Below, piece by piece: positions 59,619-64,000 of a stretch of 64,000 nt of DNA. The notes under the pieces were generated by a model. That model was not told the DNA's origin. It saw only the letters and a program-made list of their open reading frames with translations, and ran no database searches. The DNA comes from Fragum whitleyi (lineage: Eukaryota; Mollusca; Bivalvia; Cardiida; Cardiidae), in NCBI GenBank assembly GCA_948146395.1, contig OX411543.1, positions 21,616,026-21,680,025 of the forward strand, in the 5' to 3' direction. The first letter of the stretch is position 1. Each line of letters starts with the position of its first letter. The position numbers and the translations under genes were made by a program.

Positions 59619-59934
59619 TTACATAACATTGGCAAGCTATTTTCAGTTCCCCATTTTAGACTCCATATTTCTCGTAAAATTGTGTGTTTGTGTGTCCTTT
59701 AGGTTGCTTTATTTATCCGTCGGCCGGGCCTGTCATAGTGTAAATGGATAAAAACTAAAATAGCACAAGGCTATTTGAATAAACTCGTAAACCCTTGGAA
59801 TTTCCTAGGTTTGAATTTTTACTTGGATTTACGGAGAAATTTCGATGGCTTATCAAATTACTTTATTATTAGGCTTGTTTTGTCTATCCATATTGTACAG
59901 CATTTAGAACATCACTCGGTCATATCCGTAAACG
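59619..59934. other. No gene seen
   Basis: Unique sequence between the HINE-like element and the CpG-rich repeat. Confidence 0.5.
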
Positions 59935-60060
59935 GTAACAGATCGTTTTCGTGATATTCACTCGGCAATCATCGGGCGATCTCCGAAGTCTCAGATAAAT
60001 GTAGGTTACGGAATCGGCCGAGTTGTGACGAATGCGTTAGATTGGCCGAGTGGTGTTCCG
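59935..60060 (+). repeat. CpG-rich repeat, inverse partner of 48900-49080
   Basis: GGGCGATCTCCGAAG, ATGTAGGTTACGGAATCGG and CCGAGTTGTGACGAATGCG are reverse complements of the block at 48980-49075. It lies about 400 bp upstream of the decayed ORF at 60440 and may be part of the same element's leader. Confidence 0.7.
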
Positions 60061-60439
60061 AATGGCCTATACAGTAGTACCACGCATGCGCGATCTCGGT
60101 TTTGAGTTTCCGCTTTTGTTTTCGACAATTTTCTGACAATAACAGAAACTGTTTTGGAAACTGAAATGGATTTATTTGTAACATTCTGGAGTGGACTTTG
60201 AAAGAATTCTACTCAAGGTGATAAATGCTGTAGCTGGGGATTTCATTTAACGATCTGTCATTTTGGCAGTTTTGTCATAATTGATAGTTCACCGGATAGT
60301 TCAATCTGAATCTTGATCTAGAAAAGCAGTCCCGTGGAAAAGGCCTGAAAGGTTTGTTGTCTTAACAGGTTTATATATTATTTTGTACAAAAAATAATTT
60401 TCTACTAAGTAAGACCATATGCAAGGAGAATAACCTGAA
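60061..60439. other. Possible leader of the decayed ORF; no gene of its own
   Basis: CCACGCATGCGCGATCTCGG near 60082 is unusually CpG-rich for this window. No frame is supported before 60440. Confidence 0.35.
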
Positions 60440-60931
60440 ATGGAGATCGAAATATCTCAATGGAAAAATAGAAATAGAATGTTTCACTCCTGGAAGAAAC
60501 TTAAACGGTACAGTATTCATAAAAAAAGCTACAGCTATTGTACGGGAAAATACTTCTTCTTAGTATTGACTTTGACTAGTAAAAGTATAAGAATATTGGT
60601 ATTACTTTCATTGCTTCTTCTATGTGGAGATAATTAGTCAAATCCTGGATCAGATAATAAATGTAAAAGAAATTTGAACAAATTTCCAATTCAGGGCAAT
60701 ATTCACCATGGCAATGAAATGTTCAGCTCTTCATCAAGGGCTAAGCAATGTGTGTCATGTGGATTAACATTTTATTCAAGATTTTTACACATCCACTTAA
60801 TAAGTTTGACTGGAAAAAAATCGGATTTGGATCATATTGGGGATAATCTATACAATTTTATAAAACAGGGTTGCAATAATTCATATGAGTTTTTAGAATA
60901 CAGGAATTGCCACCATATTTCTGTTTGTTAA
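60440..60931 (+). pseudogene. Left part of a decayed element-borne ORF with a broken 2A-like motif and a protease-like Cys
   Basis: One frame is open for 163 codons except for a TAG at 60635-60637, then ends in TAA. The N-terminal part is basic, followed by a hydrophobic stretch (LVLLSLLLLCGD). There the TAG falls inside a run reading GDN, stop, SNPGS, which is a damaged 2A-like ribosome-skipping motif (consensus D-x-E-x-N-P-G-P); such motifs are known near the N-termini of ORFs in invertebrate non-LTR and other elements. About 35 codons later comes SSSSRAKQCVSCGLTF, which resembles the catalytic-Cys region of a papain-like or tegument-USP-like peptidase domain, and then SDLDHIGDNLYNF. The frame is interrupted by a Helentron-like insertion at 60944 and seems to resume after 63434. 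Family identity is from memory of motif layout and is uncertain. It is not functional as it stands. Confidence 0.45.
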
Positions 60932-60943
60932 ATGAATATTTTT

Positions 60944-63434
60944 AGTCCCCTACCGGCGAAAGCCGAAGGGGACTATAGGTTTGCACTCCGTCCGTCTGTC
61001 TGTCCGTCCGTCCTTCTGTCCGTCCGTCCGTCTGTCTGTCAGTCCGGATTTCAGTTTTCCGGACTTTTTTTCTTAACCCTTGGAGATATTGAGCTGATGT
61101 TTGGTATGCGAGTCCGCATCAATGAGTTACAGAATAAGTTTGAGTTTGGTTGCGGTCCATTGATTTTTGTGGAAGATACGGATGCTGGACTTAGAAATTA
61201 CCAGGAAATTTCAGTTTTCCAGACTTTTCTTCTTAACCCTTAGAGATATTTAGCTGATTTTTGGCATGTAAGTCCGCATCAATGAGTTACATAACGAGTT
61301 CGAGTTTGGTTCCGGTCCATTGATTTTTGTGGAAGATACTGATGCTGGACTTAGAAAATTACCAGGAAATTTCAGTTTTCTGGATTTTTTTTCTTAACCC
61401 TTGGAGATATTGAGCTAATTTTTAGCTCCACTGGCCGAAGGCCAGCGAGCTATTGTCATGGCGGAGTGTCCGTCGTGCGTCCGTGCGTGCGGCCGTCCGT
61501 CCGTGCGTAAACTTTTTCTTTAAACATCTTCTCCTCCCAAACCAATGGGCGGATTTTAACGAAACTTGGTAGAAATGATCCTTGGGTGGGCCCCTTCTTA
61601 AATTGTTCAAAGAATTTTGATTGGCCCCCAAATATGGGCGTGGCAGCGCGTGGAATTTTTTCACTTGGAAATCTTTAAAAATCTTCTCCTCCCAAACCAT
61701 TGGGCCGATTTCAATGAAACTTGGCATGGATGTTCCTTGGGTGACCCTTTACTTAAATTGTTCAAGAAATTTTGATTAGCCCATAAATATGGGCGTGGCA
61801 GGGTGGGGCTTATTTTGAGCCCGAAATCTTTGAATGACATCTCCTCCTGAACCACTTGGCCGATTTCAATGAAACTTTACCAAAATGTTCCTGGGGTGAC
61901 CCTTTACTTAAATTGTTAAAAAGATTTTGATTGGTCCATAAATATGGGCGTGGCAGGGCGGGCTTATTTTGAGCCCGAAATCTTTGAACAACATCTCCTC
62001 CTGAACCATTGGGCCGATTTCAATGAAACTTTACCAGAATGTTCCTTTGGTGACCCTTTACTTAAATTGTTCAAGAAACTTTGATTGGTCCATAAATATG
62101 GGCGTGGCAGGGCGGGGCTATTTTGAGCCCGAAATCTTTGAATGACATCTCCTCCTGAATCGCTGGGCCGATTTCAATGAAACTTTAATAGAATGTTCCT
62201 TGGGTGACCCTTTACTTAAATTGTTCAAGTAATTTTGATTGGACTAAAAATAGGGGCGCGGCATGGCGGGGCCTATTTTGAGCCCGAAATTTTCAAATGA
62301 CATTTTCTCCTGAACCACCTGGCTGATTTCAATGAAACTTTACCAGAATGTTCCTTGAGTGTCTCTTTTCAAAAATTATTTGCTAAATTTTGATAGGCCT
62401 ATAAATTTGGGCGTGGCAGGGCGGGCTTATATTGAGGCCAAAATCTTTGAAGGATATCTCCTCCGGAACCACTCAGCCGATTTCAATGAAACTTTACCAG
62501 AATATTTCTTGGGTGACTATTTACTTAAATTGTTCAAGAAATTTTGTTTGGTCCATAAATATGGGCATGTCAGGTGGGGCCTATTTTGAGCCCGAAATCT
62601 TTGAACGACATCTTCTGAACCTTATGTTTTAATAAGATTGGTCAAGGGTTGCAGGTTCATTGTGATTGAGTATTTTGGTGCAATATGGACCAGAACCATT
62701 TAATCATTACTAAATAGTCTTAAAAGATTTTGTAGTGTTAATGTATTCATTTAATATAAGCTTTATTTAATGAAAGTCTTAAGATTTTAAAGCCAGTGGA
62801 GCGATACAGGCCTTCTTGGGCCTCTTGTTGGTATGTGAGTCTGCATCAATGAGTTACATAACGAGTTTGAATTTGGTTCCGGTCCATTGATTTTTGTGGA
62901 AGATACGGATGCTGGACTTAGAAAATACCAGGAAATTTCAGTTTTCCAGACTTTTTTTTCTTAACCCTTGGGGATATTGTGCTGATTTTTGGTATGTGAG
63001 TTCGCATAAGTGAGTTACAGAACGAGTTCGAGTTTGGTTCCGGTCCATTGATTTTTGTGGAAGATACGGATGCTGGACTTAAAAAATCATCAGGAAATTT
63101 CAGTTTTCTGGACTTTTTTTCTTAACCCTTAGAGATATTTAGCTGATTTTTGGCATGTGAGTCCGCATCAACGAGTTACAGATCAAGTTTGAATTTGGTT
63201 TCTGGTCCATTGATTTTGTGGAAGATACGGATGCTGGACTTAGAAAATTACCAGGAAATTTCCGGATTTTTTTTTATCCTCAGAGATATTGAGCTGATAC
63301 ATAAAATCTGATACACTAATATTTTGGATAGGTAGTTATACCTTTACCACCAAAAAAAGATACTGCTCTAGGGATATATTTATAAATCCGGAAGGGGACT
63401 TGGTATTGCCATGCAATACTTCCAAATGCTTGTT
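60944..63434 (+). mobile_element. HINE-like element, AGTCCCCTACCGGC ends, 161-bp core, interrupted by a second element
   Basis: Five T precede the hairpin AGTCCCCTACCGGC-GAAA-GCCGAAGGGGACT. A (CCGT/CTGT)n tract at 60988-61043 leads to units with GAGATATT at 61083, 61243 and 61404, then, after the insertion at 61424-62829, at about 62971, 63132 and 63283. The 3' end reads AAATCCGGAAGGGGACTT (complement of the 5' stem), the perfect hairpin GTATTGCCATGCAATAC and GCTTGTT. It shares end type, but not core type, with the element at 8147. Confidence 0.85.
61424..62829 (+). mobile_element. HINE-like element, AGCTCCACTGGCC ends, 154-bp core, inserted in the outer element
   Basis: The 5' hairpin is AGCTCCACTGGCC-GAA-GGCCAGCGAGCT; a (CCGT/GCGT)n tract at 61468-61506 follows. 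Core units carry GTTCCTTGGGTGACCCTTTA, at about 61578, 61732, 61887, 62041, 62195, 62350 and 62504 (154-155 bp apart), with GGGCCGATTTCAATGAAACT. The 3' end has CCAGTGGAGC (complement of the 5' end), an imperfect hairpin around GGCCTTCTTGGGCC and CTTGTT. The outer element reads on without loss after removal. Confidence 0.85.
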
Positions 63435-63660
63435 CATTTAGGATATTGAAAACTTACACTTGGGGATGAATAGCGATTATGAAGGCAGTTACCTTCTTGT
63501 TAAGCTTGAATTGGCTAGAGGGATAGGTTTATCTGGAAGTGATGAGTCTTCAAAGTAAAGCATATTCATTTGTTAGGAAGGTGCAGTTTCCATATGTAAC
63601 CATTAATGATTGTTTTAAATTTTTGATTCCCACTCAAGAGATCTTCTCAAAACGCCACAA
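63435..63660 (+). pseudogene. Right part of the same decayed ORF, after the nested insertions
   Basis: Directly after the outer element ends, one frame gives LGMNSDYEGSYLL and then LARGIGLSGSDESS. Near 63627, in another frame, FDSHSRD appears. An Asp-x-His in this setting is what a tegument-USP-like or related cysteine peptidase would carry as its general acid/base pair, and it would complement the QC motif in the left part. The reading frames do not join: there are stops and at least one frameshift next to the FDSH motif. Linking the two halves is an inference from position (the insertion lies between them) and from the order of the motifs. Confidence 0.35.
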
Positions 63661-64000
63661 TTTTCATTCCAATTGTTAATATTCAGTCCTGTCTTCAATT
63701 CAGGCCTTTCAGGCCTTTGATTAGTATTCATTAAGCGTGCTCGCAGAAGGCAAAACAAAGTGGGCAAATTCTAACACCGAGTTAGCAATATATCCTGGCT
63801 AGATTATATCTGTATGTCCAAGTATGTTAGGATTGATTTCTTTATGATTTTGCACATAAAAATTCTTCCCCTGAAGGTTTTTCTCATCAATAGCTCAAAG
63901 GTCAAGGTTACATTTAAGTTATTCCTTATAAATGAATAAAATGAATGCTTTGGTGAGTTTTTCTCTGTTTAAGATGAAGAGTTTCATAAATTTGTTATTC
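63661..64000. other. No gene seen
   Basis: Unique AT-rich sequence; the short repeat TTCAGGCCTTTCAGGCCTTT is at about 63700-63718. Confidence 0.45.

Overview
The window looks like intronic or intergenic DNA from a bivalve mollusc. It is AT-rich, has almost no long open reading frames, and holds one clear spliced exon. It is packed with short non-autonomous transposons of the kind described from bivalves, in which a (CCGT/CTGT)n or (CGTC)n microsatellite leads into tandem ~145-175 bp units. Nothing looks bacterial: there are no operons, no dense coding and no CRISPR.

The only confident host coding sequence is a 106-bp exon at 44346-44451 (+). It encodes the start of a discoidin (F5/8 type C) domain most like that of discoidin domain receptors (DDR). 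No other exon of the gene was recognised, so much of the window may be its introns.

The dominant content is 14 elements (about 16 kb, a quarter of the window) with one shared architecture: a T-run target, a 5' terminal hairpin, a microsatellite, a core of ~145-175 bp tandem units, an inverted copy of part of the 5' stem, a short 3' hairpin, then CTTGTT or CTAGTT. This matches non-autonomous Helitron2/Helentron-type (HINE-like) elements and the bivalve 'pearl' type of microsatellite-plus-core element. They lie near 1.1, 5.4, 8.1, 12, 16.6, 19.9, 21.6, 30.9, 31.8, 38.1, 45.9, 58.6, 60.9 and 61.4 kb. All 14 point the same way, ends and cores are mixed between subfamilies, and several are nested.

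Between them lie TTAA-flanked MITEs of two families (7.3, 18.5, 43.1, 51.7, 52.4 kb; and 26.5, 29.5, 34.3, 50.9 kb), several foldback or palindromic families, tRNA-derived SINEs (one with an 11-bp target duplication), decayed minisatellites and dispersed repeat fragments.

At 60.4-63.7 kb a decayed reading frame carries a broken 2A-like motif and what looks like a cysteine-protease domain. It is split by one HINE-like element, which is itself split by another, giving a three-level nest. Removing the inner element restores the outer one's 161-bp unit period exactly.
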